Positions 1 through 9,540 of a DNA stretch of 64,000 nt are shown here, one piece after another. The notes under the pieces are model-generated. The model had not been told where the DNA came from. It was given only the letters and a program-made list of their open reading frames with translations, and made no database searches. The stretch's first letter is position 1. Each line of letters begins with the position of its first letter. Origin of the DNA: an uncultured Oscillospiraceae bacterium. Lineage in GTDB: Bacteria > Bacillota > Clostridia > Oscillospirales > Oscillospiraceae. Position numbers and translations under genes: made by a program. The stretch spans positions 1-64,000 of the forward strand of contig CAKTNS010000002.1 in the NCBI GenBank assembly GCA_934589225.1, written 5' to 3'.

Positions 1-70
1 TGAAAGTCGCATGCACGGTGTGGAGTGGGGGAAAAGCCCGAGATTATATCAGAGGCTCACCTATCACTAT
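1..70 (+). mobile_element. Group II intron, 3' end (domains V-VI), truncated by the window start
   Basis: The first 21 bases fit the loop and 3' strand of a group II intron domain V: a GAAA loop, then GTCGCATGCACGG. The rest is a domain VI-like segment ending CCTATCACTAT, a typical group II 3' terminus. The A at 63 lies seven bases before the end, where the branch-point adenosine is expected. Directly after base 70 the VirB4 coding frame resumes (AG of a split codon, then NSDFIYMLNQ), while the frame is closed by a TAG at 70-72 if read through the intron. Intron-encoded reverse transcriptase, if any, lies upstream of the window. Confidence 0.8.
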
Positions 71-306
71 AGAACTCGGACTTTATCTACATGTTGAACC
101 AGGCCCAGGGCGACCGACAGATCCTCGCCAAGCAGCTCGGCATTTCGCCGCACCAGCTCTCCTATGTGACCCACTCCGGCCCGGGCGAGGGGCTGCTGTT
201 CTTCGGCAATGTTATTATCCCGTTCGTGGACCGCTTCCCGAAGGACACGACCCTCTATAAGATCATGACCACCCGGCCGGACGAGATGACTCAAAGCGGC
301 GCATGA
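71..306 (+). CDS. virB4: VirB4-like conjugation ATPase, 3' exon only (partial)
   Basis: This is the last 77 codons of the VirB4/TraE-type ATPase that powers the type IV secretion channel of Tn1549-family elements. The visible tail contains NSDFIYMLNQAQGDR, LGISPHQLSYVTHSGPGEG and FVDRFPKDTTLYKIMTT, the conserved C-terminal end of the family after the last ATPase motifs. The rest of the gene is upstream, beyond the group II intron, so the functional protein needs intron splicing or is made from a spliced message. A methionine at base 91 is internal and not a real start. The next gene follows after 31 bases in the same transfer operon. Confidence 0.85.
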
Positions 307-337
307 CAGTCTGCTCCCCGGAAGGAGGTGACCACCC

Positions 338-2632
338 ATGGAGCGAGACGAAAAGTTTGAGCGTAAATTGCCGGACTCGGCGGCTCGTGCGGAGGATAGC
401 CGTTCTGCGGCACCGGCCGAAAAAACGGGGCGCTCTGCCCGGCAACACGGCACCCGGTATCAGCGCCAGTTCCAGCAGTCTGCCAAAGCAGAAGAAGCGG
501 AACGCACTGCGGAACAGGATGCGCCGAAGCATTCCAAACTGTCCTTCTCTGAGGACGAGCGGCCGCCGGATATGGATGGACCGAAGCTCACGAAAGCCAA
601 AGAGAAATCCGCCCGTATGTCCGAGCGCCTGAAACAGGCGGAAAAGAAGCTGCCCACCCGGCGCAGGCTGCGGATGGAAACGGTCTCCGACCCGGAGGCC
701 GGAACGGCCCGGAAAAAGCTGACCTTTGAAAAAGAGGTCAAATCCCAGCACGCACATTTGAAAGGGCCGCTGCCTCTGCGCCCCATCAAGGCAGGCGGTA
801 ATGCGGCCATCGGCTACGCCCACCGCAAGGTGTATCAGGTCGAGGAAGAAAATGTGGGTGTGAAAGGAGCCCACAGAACCGAACTTGCGGCAGAAAGCGG
901 TCTGCGCATGGCATATCACCGGCATAAAACCGCCCCATATCGCAAGGTATCCAAGTTGCAGCGCAAGGCTGCGGCAGCGGAGGCGCAGGTAGCCTATCAA
1001 CAGGTCTTGCAGGATCACCCAGAGCTGGAAAAGAACCGGCTTGCCCGGCTCTGGCAAAAGAAAAAGCTCCAACGGCAGTATGCCAAAGCGGCCCGGGAGG
1101 CACAGAAAACCGGCCAGCGTGTCAAGGATACCGCCGTCACCACGGAGAAGATCACCAAGCGTGTGGTCGAGTCCGTCAAGCGCCACCCAGTCGCCTGGGG
1201 GATCGTTGGACTGCTGCTCCTGCTGATTTTTCTGATTGCTTCCGTGTTTGCGTCCTTTTCCAATATCGGCACGGCGGGGCTGAATGTGATCACCGCCTCC
1301 TCTTACCTTGCCGAGGATGTGGACTTAAACACAGTGGAGCTGACCTATACGGAATGGGAAACGGATCTGGAAATCGAGATTCGCAATGTGGAATCTGCAC
1401 GCCCCGGCTATGACGAGTACCGCTATCAAATCGATGCCATTGAGCATGATCCCTATATCCTCATGAGTTATCTGACGGCAGTATATCAGGACTTCACTTA
1501 TGCTTCGGTGCAAGGTGCGCTGCGGCAGCTTTTTGAAAGCCAGTACACCTTGACCTACACCGAGGAAACGGAGATCCGCTACCGGACAGAGACCTTCACA
1601 GACCCGGAAACCGGCGAGAGCTATGAGGAAGAAGTCCCTTATGAATGGCACATTCTGAATGTCCGGCTTTCCACCACGCCCATGCCGAACCTGATCGTCA
1701 GCCGAATAAATCAGGAACAGCGGGAAATCTGTGAGGTGCTGCTGGAATCCAAAGGCAACCGGCAGTATGTGAAAAATGTCTTTGGCACCAACTGGCTGCC
1801 CTATGTCAGCAGCTACTACGGCTACCGGGTACATCCCATCAGCGGCGTGAAGAACTATCATACCGGCATTGACATTGCTATGCCCTCCGGCACAGAGATC
1901 CTTGCCGGACATGACGGAACCGTGACACTGGCCGGTGAAGCGGGCGGCTACGGTCTCTGCGTAGCGATTGATGGTGTGGCCTATAAGGATCATACCCTGA
2001 CTACCAAGTATGGGCACTGCTCACAGGTGCTTGTCTCGGTCGGGCAGGAGGTCAAGGCCGGGGATGTGATCGCCAGAGTCGGCAGTACCGGGAACTCCAC
2101 CGGACCACACCTGCATTTGGAGGTGCTGGTGGACGGACAGTATCTGAACCCGCTGTATTTTGCGGAGACCGGCGATACCGGCTCTGTCAGCCTTCCCACG
2201 GCCGCAGGCGGCGGAGGCAGCTACATTTCTTATGATGTGCCGCCGGAGGCTCTGGCAGACGAACAGTTTGCGGCCATGCTGGCCGAGGCGGAGAAGTATC
2301 TGGGATACCCCTATGTCTGGGGCGGCAGCAGTCCTTCCACCTCTTTTGATTGCAGCGGCTATGTGTCCTGGGTCATCAATCATTCCGGTTGGAATATGGG
2401 GCGGCTTACGGCACAGGGACTTCTGGACGCCTGTACACCGGTCACGGCGGCCAATGCCAAGCCCGGCGACCTGATCTTCTTCCAGGGCACCTATGATACC
2501 AGTGGCGCCAGTCATGTAGGCATTTATGTCGGCGGCGGGATGATGATCCACTGCGGAAATCCCATCTCTTACGCAAGCATTGAAACAAAATACTGGACAG
2601 AACACTTTTACTGCTTTGGGCGGCTGCCCTGA
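338..2632 (+). CDS. Conjugation cell-wall hydrolase with M23 and NlpC/P60 domains (CD1108 family)
   Basis: 764 residues. This is the peptidoglycan hydrolase of the conjugation apparatus, which opens the wall for the transfer channel. A long charged cytoplasmic N-terminus (1-280) precedes one membrane helix (about 283-307, GIVGLLLLLIFLIAS). Then come an outer linker, an M23-like endopeptidase domain (about 490-605; H508 in YHTGIDI, plus GPHLHLEV) and an NlpC/P60 domain (about 650-764; catalytic C672 in FDCSGYVSW, H726 in ASHVGIY). A strong ribosome site (GGAAGGAGGTG) precedes the ATG. It lies between virB4 and DUF4315, the usual order in Tn1549-like elements. Confidence 0.9.
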   Translation: MERDEKFERKLPDSAARAEDSRSAAPAEKTGRSARQHGTRYQRQFQQSAKAEEAERTAEQDAPKHSKLSFSEDERPPDMDGPKLTKAKEKSARMSERLKQAEKKLPTRRRLRMETVSDPEAGTARKKLTFEKEVKSQHAHLKGPLPLRPIKAGGNAAIGYAHRKVYQVEEENVGVKGAHRTELAAESGLRMAYHRHKTAPYRKVSKLQRKAAAAEAQVAYQQVLQDHPELEKNRLARLWQKKKLQRQYAKAAREAQKTGQRVKDTAVTTEKITKRVVESVKRHPVAWGIVGLLLLLIFLIASVFASFSNIGTAGLNVITASSYLAEDVDLNTVELTYTEWETDLEIEIRNVESARPGYDEYRYQIDAIEHDPYILMSYLTAVYQDFTYASVQGALRQLFESQYTLTYTEETEIRYRTETFTDPETGESYEEEVPYEWHILNVRLSTTPMPNLIVSRINQEQREICEVLLESKGNRQYVKNVFGTNWLPYVSSYYGYRVHPISGVKNYHTGIDIAMPSGTEILAGHDGTVTLAGEAGGYGLCVAIDGVAYKDHTLTTKYGHCSQVLVSVGQEVKAGDVIARVGSTGNSTGPHLHLEVLVDGQYLNPLYFAETGDTGSVSLPTAAGGGGSYISYDVPPEALADEQFAAMLAEAEKYLGYPYVWGGSSPSTSFDCSGYVSWVINHSGWNMGRLTAQGLLDACTPVTAANAKPGDLIFFQGTYDTSGASHVGIYVGGGMMIHCGNPISYASIETKYWTEHFYCFGRLP

Positions 2633-2649
2633 GAAACGGAGGTAATGGA

Positions 2650-2892
2650 TTGAACCCTAAAATTGAAAAACTTGCTGTCGAGATCGCCAAAACCAAGGCG
2701 AAGATCGAGACCATGCAGGCAAGGCTTCGGGAAATGGAGAAACAGAAAACGGAGCTGGAAAACACGGATTATGTGTCGATTGCCCGCAGCTATGATATGA
2801 CGCCCGCGGAACTGGCGGAATTTCTCAAAGCCATGCGGGGTGGTCCTGCGAATACGCTGCCTGTCGGCAGCAGTCAGGAGGACGCCAGATGA
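2650..2892 (+). CDS. DUF4315 family protein
   Basis: 80 residues starting at TTG (2650), chosen because CGGAGG sits at the right distance upstream and no ATG does. The first half is a predicted coiled coil (KIEKLAVEIAKTKAKIETMQ...), followed by MTPAELAEFLKAMRGG. This matches the small DUF4315 proteins found in conjugative transposons between the wall hydrolase and DUF4366 genes. Function is unknown; a structural or assembly role at the transfer channel is inference from position. Its stop overlaps the next ATG (ATGA). Confidence 0.85.
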   Translation: MNPKIEKLAVEIAKTKAKIETMQARLREMEKQKTELENTDYVSIARSYDMTPAELAEFLKAMRGGPANTLPVGSSQEDAR

Positions 2893-3959
2893 AAAAGAAA
2901 CGAGTTGGATTTTTGATGGCGCTTATGCTCTGCGTAAGTGTCATTGCTTTGCCCACTACGGCGCTGGCCGCCAGTGATGCGGACACCACGCCGCCTACGC
3001 TGACGGCCACACTGGACGGCGACACCCTTCATATCGCCGCTGCGGATGACCTTTCCGGTGTGGAGGCCGTGCTGATCGACGGCACCCGGGTCAACGCCCT
3101 TTCAGATGGCGCGGCGGATGTGCTTTTGAAGGACTATGCAGGGACCGGCAAGACCGTCAGCGTCTATGCGGTGGATTATGCCGGGAACCGTTCGGAGACG
3201 ATCAAGCTGGACAATCCCTATTATGTTGCGCCTGTGACGACACCCTCCGGCAGCACCGGAAGCGGCAGTTCCGGCCAGGATACGCCCCAGCCGACCACAC
3301 CCAGCGCCCCGGCTTCGGATAGCACCGCTCAGCCGGACAGCACAGAAAGCACCTCGTCTATCCCGGCCGGGGCGTTCACCCCGGAGGGCACCGGCACGGT
3401 GCAGGACAATGTGACCAGCGCAGACGATAAGCAGTTTTACACCATCACCACGGAAGCCGGAAATGTGTTTTATCTCATTATTGACGGCAAGCGTGACAGC
3501 AACAATGTGTATTTCCTGAACGGCGTCACAGAGTCCGACCTGCTGGCGCTGGCTGAAAAGGACGGCAGTTCCACCACAAACAGCATTCCCGAGGTCATTA
3601 CCTGCACCTGCTCTGTGAAGTGCGAGGCCGGAAAGGTCAACACCTCCTGCCAGGTCTGCAAAAATGATCTGAACGGCTGCACCGCCAAGGCGGCGGAGGT
3701 CACGCCGGAACCCGCGGAGCCGGAGAAGCCGAGCAGCGGCGGCAGCAATGCGGCCATGCTGATCCTTGCGGCAGTCGCTCTGCTGGGTGTCGGCGGCGTC
3801 GGCTATTATGTGAAGATCGTCAAGCCAAAGCGGGAGGCCGCCGATGAAGATGACGACTTTGAGGATGACAGCTATGGCGAGGGCTTTGACCCCACCGCCG
3901 AGTATGGCACAACGGAATACCTTCCTGACGAGGAAGATGAAACCGGGGACGGCGAATGA
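2889..3959 (+). CDS. DUF4366 family secreted, membrane-anchored protein
   Basis: 356 residues. It has a signal peptide (MKKKRVGFLMALMLCVSVIALP...ALA), then an Ig-like repeat (TPPTLTATLDGDTLHIAAADDLSGVEA), a Ser/Thr/Pro/Gly linker (about 115-160) and a conserved domain ending in a Cys-containing segment (CTCSVKCEAGKVNTSCQVCKNDLNGC). A C-terminal helix (NAAMLILAAVALLGVGGVGYYV) and an acidic cytoplasmic tail follow. This is the DUF4366 architecture of Tn1549/CTn elements. It overlaps DUF4315 by four bases, so the two are probably translationally coupled. The four cysteines suggest disulphides or metal binding; function unknown. Confidence 0.85.
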   Translation: MKKKRVGFLMALMLCVSVIALPTTALAASDADTTPPTLTATLDGDTLHIAAADDLSGVEAVLIDGTRVNALSDGAADVLLKDYAGTGKTVSVYAVDYAGNRSETIKLDNPYYVAPVTTPSGSTGSGSSGQDTPQPTTPSAPASDSTAQPDSTESTSSIPAGAFTPEGTGTVQDNVTSADDKQFYTITTEAGNVFYLIIDGKRDSNNVYFLNGVTESDLLALAEKDGSSTTNSIPEVITCTCSVKCEAGKVNTSCQVCKNDLNGCTAKAAEVTPEPAEPEKPSSGGSNAAMLILAAVALLGVGGVGYYVKIVKPKREAADEDDDFEDDSYGEGFDPTAEYGTTEYLPDEEDETGDGE

Positions 3960-4000
3960 GCCGTCCCTTATCCATTACAGGAAAGTGAGGAAATTTTGAA

Positions 4001-7000
4001 ATGAATACGAGAACAACGCCCCGCCGAGCCCTTACACGGCTGACGGCACTTTTGCTCTGCGTGATCTGCCTGCTGGGTCTGCTGCCCACCAGCGCCTTTG
4101 CGCTGTCCCCGGGCACAAAGGCAAGCTCCTGGTTTGGCGACGCCTATCGGGCTTCCGATGGCGATTCCTATTACCATCAGGGAAGCTGGCACTACATGGT
4201 CTATAACAAAGACGGCACCACCCGCTATGTGGCCGGAAGCGGTACTTCGCCCTACTACCATTACATGCTGACGGATTCCAGTGGCGTGACCCATTCGGTC
4301 TATTGTATCGAGAGCGGCGTGGCCTACACCACGGCGGATAACGCCTATACCTCCGAGAGCGGCAGCAACAGCGACTATCTGGCGCTGCTGCCCGAAAGCT
4401 CTCAGAGAGGTCTTATGCTGACCGCTCTTTACGGCTGGCAGCCCGGTGCGGAACTGCCCATCTCCGGGATCAACGCCGACGACTGGAAAATGGCGACCCA
4501 GTGCATTCTCTGGGAGTATCAGCAGCAGCTTCGCTCGGATCCGTACAGCCTCCACGATAATTACCTGGTGACAGCGGATCAGTATTACAAGATCATTGCC
4601 GGGCGTCCGGCAGAAAAAGCCTACAACTGGATCCTGGAACAGATCGCAAAGCACAGCGAGATCCCATCCTTTACCGGCACTGCGGAAAGCAGCGCACCCA
4701 CGCTGGAACTGAAATGGGACAGCACCGCCAAGGTCTACACCCTGACCGTGACGGACACCAATGGCCTGAACGAGGATCTGGAACTGCTGTCCGGCAGCGG
4801 CGTTTCTGTGACCCGCAATGGCAGCAGCTACACCTTCACCAGCCGGAATATGATCTCTGACCCCATTACCTTTACCTTCCGCAAAAACATTCCCGTGGCA
4901 GATGAAATGCTGATCTGGGGCCGTCCCGGGTATCAGACCATGCTGACCGGTGCCAGTGACCCGGTTACCTTTGCGGTGAAAATCAAGACGGAGACCTACG
5001 GCAAAGCTCAGGTCGTCAAGACCAGTGAGGACGGCATTGTGTCCGGCCTCCCGTTCCACATCTCCGGCAACGGCGTGGAGATGGATGTGACCACCGGCGC
5101 AGACGGCACGATCTCTGCGGAGCTTCTGCCCGGCGTCTACCTGGTATCCGAGCTCCCGGTTGACCGCTATGTTACCCCTGCTTCTCAGTACATTACCGTA
5201 GAGAGCGGTGCAACCTCTACCGTGCATTTCAGCAATGTTCTGAAGAAATTCCGTATCCACGCAGTCAAGAAAGATGCGGCCACTGGCACAGCGCAGGGCG
5301 ATGCCACGCTGGCCGGTGCGGTTTACGGCCTGTATCTGAACGGTGAACTGGTGGATACCTACACCACCGGCCCGGACGCAGAGTTTACCACCCGCTACTA
5401 CGCTTGCGGCGACGGCTGGACGCTGCAGGAAATCCAGCCCAGCACCGGCTATCTGCTGAATGATACCGTCTATGAAGTCGGCAGCAGTCCTTCTCTTTAT
5501 GAGGTGGAGCTGAACACCACGGAAAATACCGTAAGTGAGACCATCATTTCCAGCAGTATCCGCATTGTCAAGCACACAGATGAAATTGACCCCGATGTGC
5601 AGGAAGAAGCCATTCCACAGGCTGCGGAGGTAGACGAAGCGGAGGCTGTTATGGATGACACTGAGCTGTCCGAGGATTTGACCGCTGACAGCGAAGATGT
5701 TTCCGCAGATGTGGATATGCCCGAGGAAGAAACGGAGCCGGAATCGGCAGAGCTTCTGCTGGAAGATGAACCCGAAGAACTGGCCGCAAATCATGTGGGC
5801 ATGATCGAGCGCCCGGAGGAAGGTGCCCAGTTTCAGATCTTCCTTTCCAGCGCAGGCAGCTATGACGCGGCAAAGAGTTCCGAGCGTGATCTGCTGGTGA
5901 CGGATAGCGACGGCTTTGCTTCCTCCAAGCAGCTCCCTTATGGCCGCTATACGGTACATCAGATCTACGGTGAGGACGGCAAGGCATTTGTGCCGGATTT
6001 CACCGTGTTCATCTCCGAAAATGGACAGATCTATTCCTACATTCTGAACAACACCACCATCACCGCACGGCTGCGGGTGGAAAAGCGGGATTCGGAGACC
6101 GGTGAGCTGATTGGTCTGACCGGCACGGGCTTCCGTATCCGCAATGTGGAGACCGGCGAATATGTCACACAGGAGATCTACTATCCCAATCCCCAGACGT
6201 TGGATGTGTTCTATGTCTCAGACGAGGGCTGGCTCATGCTGCCCGAGCCGCTGCCTGTGGGTGAATTTGAGCTAATCGAGGTGTCCGCACCTTTCGGCTA
6301 TGTGCTGTCCTCCGAGCCGATCCGCTTTACCGTGGATGGCAGCGAGGAAACGGTCACGGTTGTTCAGTACAACGCACCCCAGAAGGGCCGCATTACCATC
6401 TCCAAACAGGGCGAGGTGTTTGCCTCCGTCATGGAGAATGCCGGACTTTATCAGCCGGTGTATCAGGTCATGGGGCTGCCCGGTGCGGTCTATGATGTGA
6501 TCGCCGACGAGGACATTTATACCGGCGACGGAACGCTCCGGGTGGTAAAGGACACCGTTGTGGAAACGCTTACTACCGGCGACGATTCCACTGCCACCAC
6601 CGATCTACTCTATCTGGGCCGCTACCGTTTGGAAGAACGGACTGCCCCGGCTGGCATGGTGCTCAATGAAACGCCGGAATATGTGGAACTGACCTATGCC
6701 GGAGAGACTGTTGAGGTGGCGGCCACTTCCGTTGCTCTGTATGACGAGCGCCAGAAAGCGGCCGTGGAACTGAAAAAGTCTTTGGAGCAGGACGAGCGCT
6801 TTGACCTCGGCCTTGGTGAGGAATACAAGGATATTTCCTTCGGCCTCTATGCGGCCTATGACCTGGAGGCGGTGGATGGCAGCGTCATTCCCGCAGGTGG
6901 TCTGCTGGAAGTAGTATCTGTCCAGGTGGACGGCGACCACAACGCCGCTTCCTTTGCGACGGATTTGCCCATGGGCGCTTTCTATGTGAAGGAGCGCACC

Positions 7001-8989
7001 ACCAATGAATCCTACATTCTCTCCGACAAGGAATACCCCGTGGAGTTCGGCTATGCCGGGCAGAACACCGGCCTTGTGACCATCTTGGTCAATGATGGCA
7101 CTGCCATTGAGAATGAGCTGCTGCGCGGCCGTATCTCCGGCGTGAAGTACGGCGAAGATCCCGCGGGCGGCGAGGGCATCAAGCTGGCAGGCGCTGTTAT
7201 GGGTCTGTTCCCGGGTGATGCCGAGAAGTTCACAGAGGATACGGCGCTGATAACTGTAACCACCGGGGAAACCGGTGCCTTTACCTTTGAGGATGTTCCT
7301 TTCGGCCACTGGATTGTAGCGGAAATCTCCGCTCCGGCACTTTATACCGTCAGCCAGGAACAGCACCATGTTTACATCAGTGCAGATGGGCAGGTCATTG
7401 AAATTTGTGTGGAAGATACGCTGATCCGCGGCTCCGTGCAGCTTCGCAAGACCGAGGCCATCAGCGAGCCTTCTGCTGCCAAGAAAGAGGACGGCGATAG
7501 TTTCCTGCGCTATCTGCCCGGTGCAGTGTTTGAACTGTATGAGGACACCAACGGTGACAAGCAGTTTGATTCCGGCGATAAGAAGATCGGCACGCTGACG
7601 GAAACGAACACTGGATTCCACTCAGCGGAGGGCCTTCTGGCGAAGGGCTATTTCGTAAAGGAGAAGATTGCCCCGGAGAATTACAAGCTGGACGAAAATG
7701 CCTATTATTTTTCCATTACGGAGGATGGACAGATCGCCGTCATTGAAAACGGCGAGAAAGGCTACGGGTTCAGTAACGAGGCATACCGCGGCAATCTGAA
7801 AATCGTCAAGGATTCCAGTGACGGCCGCAAGGATGGCTTTGCCATTGAGGTCAAGAGTGCGGACGGTACTTACCGGGAAGTCTTTACTACTCCGAAGGAC
7901 GGCGTAATTGAGATCACCGGGCTGCGTATCGGCAAATATACCGTGACGGAGCTCTCCAACCGGGCAAGCCAGGGCTACATCATTCCTGATCCGGCCACGG
8001 TGGAGATCAAGGACGGCCAGACGGTTACGGTGCAACTATTCAATGAGAAGCCCGCCAAGTCTGTGCCTCAGACCGGCGACGATTACTCTGTCTATCTGTG
8101 GGCAGGACTGATGCTCCTCTCCCTGATTGGCTGCGGCGGTGCGGTGGTGCTTTGCCTCCGCAAAGGCGGCAAGTATCTGGACAACCCCAAGCGTGACAAG
8201 GCGGTAAAGTTTACGGTCCTTGGCCTTTGCGGTGTGCTGCTGATCGGCAGCGGCTGTATGCTCGGTTCCGAGCTGCGGGCCTACTGTCAGAGTTCCAACG
8301 CCTATGATGAAATCGCTGCCCTGGTTCAGATGCCGGAAGAAACAACGCCCGAAACGGAAAGCAGCGAGATTTCACTTTCCACGGAGGACCGGACTGCTGA
8401 AGAACCGGCTGCTATTCTGCCAACGGTGGACTTCGCCGCTCTGCGGGAAGCTGCACCCAATATGGTCGGCTGGCTCATGCAGGAGGACACCGCCATCAAC
8501 TACCCCATTACGCAGACGGAGGACAATGACTATTACCTGACCCATCTGTATGACGGCACCTACAACAAGGCAGGCTGCCTGTTCTCCGATTATGAGAATC
8601 GGGCGGATTTTTCTGACCGCAGCACCATTGTCTACGGTCACAATATGCGGGACGGCTCCATGTTCGCTTCTCTGAATCAGTACCGCAAGCAGAGCTATTA
8701 CGAAGTACACCCGACCATGACCCTGCTCACGCCGGAGGGCAGCTATGTGGTGGAACTCTTTGCGGCCTTCAATGCCAGCCCCAAGGAGTCCGGCAAGAGT
8801 GATTCCCCTTGGAGACTGGATTTTGAAAATGATGCAGATTTTGCGGTCTGGCTCTCTGCTATGACCAGCCGCTCCATGATCCAGACCGAAACGACGGTAA
8901 CAGCCAGGGACAAGGTTTTGACCCTCTCCACCTGCAACGGAAGCGGCGACCGCTTCATCGTCATGGGGAAACTGACTGCTGTGAACTGA
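4001..8989 (+). CDS. Giant thioester/SpaA-repeat surface adhesin fused to a class B sortase
   Basis: 1662 residues. After a signal peptide (1-30) comes a thioester-type domain: C102 (YCIESG) and Q167 (MATQCILWEY) are the expected Cys-Gln bond pair. About seven SpaA-like Ig modules with isopeptide-type K...E patterns follow (about 330-1350), with a Glu/Asp-rich spacer near 530-600. A sorting-type end (VPQTGDD at 1355, helix 1363-1385, RKGGK) comes next, where an adhesin would normally stop. The frame instead continues into a second helix (about 1400-1420) and a complete class B sortase: H1547 (YGHNMRDGS), C1645 (LSTCNG), R1651. In related elements adhesin and sortase are usually adjacent separate genes. 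Confidence 0.88.
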   Translation: MNTRTTPRRALTRLTALLLCVICLLGLLPTSAFALSPGTKASSWFGDAYRASDGDSYYHQGSWHYMVYNKDGTTRYVAGSGTSPYYHYMLTDSSGVTHSVYCIESGVAYTTADNAYTSESGSNSDYLALLPESSQRGLMLTALYGWQPGAELPISGINADDWKMATQCILWEYQQQLRSDPYSLHDNYLVTADQYYKIIAGRPAEKAYNWILEQIAKHSEIPSFTGTAESSAPTLELKWDSTAKVYTLTVTDTNGLNEDLELLSGSGVSVTRNGSSYTFTSRNMISDPITFTFRKNIPVADEMLIWGRPGYQTMLTGASDPVTFAVKIKTETYGKAQVVKTSEDGIVSGLPFHISGNGVEMDVTTGADGTISAELLPGVYLVSELPVDRYVTPASQYITVESGATSTVHFSNVLKKFRIHAVKKDAATGTAQGDATLAGAVYGLYLNGELVDTYTTGPDAEFTTRYYACGDGWTLQEIQPSTGYLLNDTVYEVGSSPSLYEVELNTTENTVSETIISSSIRIVKHTDEIDPDVQEEAIPQAAEVDEAEAVMDDTELSEDLTADSEDVSADVDMPEEETEPESAELLLEDEPEELAANHVGMIERPEEGAQFQIFLSSAGSYDAAKSSERDLLVTDSDGFASSKQLPYGRYTVHQIYGEDGKAFVPDFTVFISENGQIYSYILNNTTITARLRVEKRDSETGELIGLTGTGFRIRNVETGEYVTQEIYYPNPQTLDVFYVSDEGWLMLPEPLPVGEFELIEVSAPFGYVLSSEPIRFTVDGSEETVTVVQYNAPQKGRITISKQGEVFASVMENAGLYQPVYQVMGLPGAVYDVIADEDIYTGDGTLRVVKDTVVETLTTGDDSTATTDLLYLGRYRLEERTAPAGMVLNETPEYVELTYAGETVEVAATSVALYDERQKAAVELKKSLEQDERFDLGLGEEYKDISFGLYAAYDLEAVDGSVIPAGGLLEVVSVQVDGDHNAASFATDLPMGAFYVKERTTNESYILSDKEYPVEFGYAGQNTGLVTILVNDGTAIENELLRGRISGVKYGEDPAGGEGIKLAGAVMGLFPGDAEKFTEDTALITVTTGETGAFTFEDVPFGHWIVAEISAPALYTVSQEQHHVYISADGQVIEICVEDTLIRGSVQLRKTEAISEPSAAKKEDGDSFLRYLPGAVFELYEDTNGDKQFDSGDKKIGTLTETNTGFHSAEGLLAKGYFVKEKIAPENYKLDENAYYFSITEDGQIAVIENGEKGYGFSNEAYRGNLKIVKDSSDGRKDGFAIEVKSADGTYREVFTTPKDGVIEITGLRIGKYTVTELSNRASQGYIIPDPATVEIKDGQTVTVQLFNEKPAKSVPQTGDDYSVYLWAGLMLLSLIGCGGAVVLCLRKGGKYLDNPKRDKAVKFTVLGLCGVLLIGSGCMLGSELRAYCQSSNAYDEIAALVQMPEETTPETESSEISLSTEDRTAEEPAAILPTVDFAALREAAPNMVGWLMQEDTAINYPITQTEDNDYYLTHLYDGTYNKAGCLFSDYENRADFSDRSTIVYGHNMRDGSMFASLNQYRKQSYYEVHPTMTLLTPEGSYVVELFAAFNASPKESGKSDSPWRLDFENDADFAVWLSAMTSRSMIQTETTVTARDKVLTLSTCNGSGDRFIVMGKLTAVN

Positions 8990-9001
8990 ACAACGAAACC
9001 G

Positions 9002-9028
9002 GGTGCGGGGGCGAATGGCTCCCGCACC
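9002..9028 (+). other. Intercistronic stem-loop after the adhesin-sortase gene
   Basis: GGTGCGGG and CCCGCACC form a GC-rich stem around a short loop, 13 bases after the stop codon. There is no T-run after it, so it looks more like an mRNA processing/stability hairpin than a full terminator. The next gene has its own ribosome site (TTTGGAGG). Confidence 0.5.
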
Positions 9029-9048
9029 TTCCATTTGGAGGATAATGT

Positions 9049-9531
9049 ATGGTAAATACCCTTTATTCGCTGCCAGGCTATATTCATCTCTACCGTTCTC
9101 TGCTGCGTTTTTGCGATATGCCGGAGAACGAGATCAAGGAAATGCTCTATCAGCTCAACTCGGCCAACCTGGACTGCTTTGCCTACTACCACCCGGATTT
9201 CCATGTATATGAGAGCGGCCCGGTGCGGTTCAGTATGGAGCTGGACCGACTGGACAAGCGGCCCTATCGGACGGAGGTGCAGCTTTATAAATCTCTGCTG
9301 GCTCTAAAACGCGGCATTGACCGGGATCTGATCATTACTGCCCAGCGGGAGGCACTGCAAACCCTCCGCTGTATCCTCTCCAATATCGAGTACCGCTTCT
9401 ACAAGGCTTACGGTATGGAGATTGAGGACAAACGCACGGTCTACGGAGAATGCCTGTACCGCCTGATCCCCAGCGACTGCGAACCCAGCGTGTGCCTGAT
9501 GAACGACTGGATCTGCTTGCCGCGCGCGTAA
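9049..9531 (+). CDS. Hypothetical protein of the conjugative element
   Basis: 160 residues, ATG with TTTGGAGG upstream. I do not recognise the family. It is predicted soluble, with no signal peptide or membrane helix, and is rich in Leu, Tyr and Arg (LYRSLLRFCDMPENEIKEML; TLRCILSNIEYRFYKAYGM), suggesting a mostly helical protein. Four cysteines are scattered without a metal-binding pattern. It closes the transfer-surface block and precedes the AbiE unit, whose first operator palindrome starts only 9 bases after its stop. Confidence 0.65.
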   Translation: MVNTLYSLPGYIHLYRSLLRFCDMPENEIKEMLYQLNSANLDCFAYYHPDFHVYESGPVRFSMELDRLDKRPYRTEVQLYKSLLALKRGIDRDLIITAQREALQTLRCILSNIEYRFYKAYGMEIEDKRTVYGECLYRLIPSDCEPSVCLMNDWICLPRA

Positions 9532-9540
9532 GCATGAGAA

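Noticed and set aside
3968..5959. 663-codon minus-strand open frame over the adhesin gene
   Set aside because: The plus-strand adhesin has clear domains; the minus frame is composition-driven.
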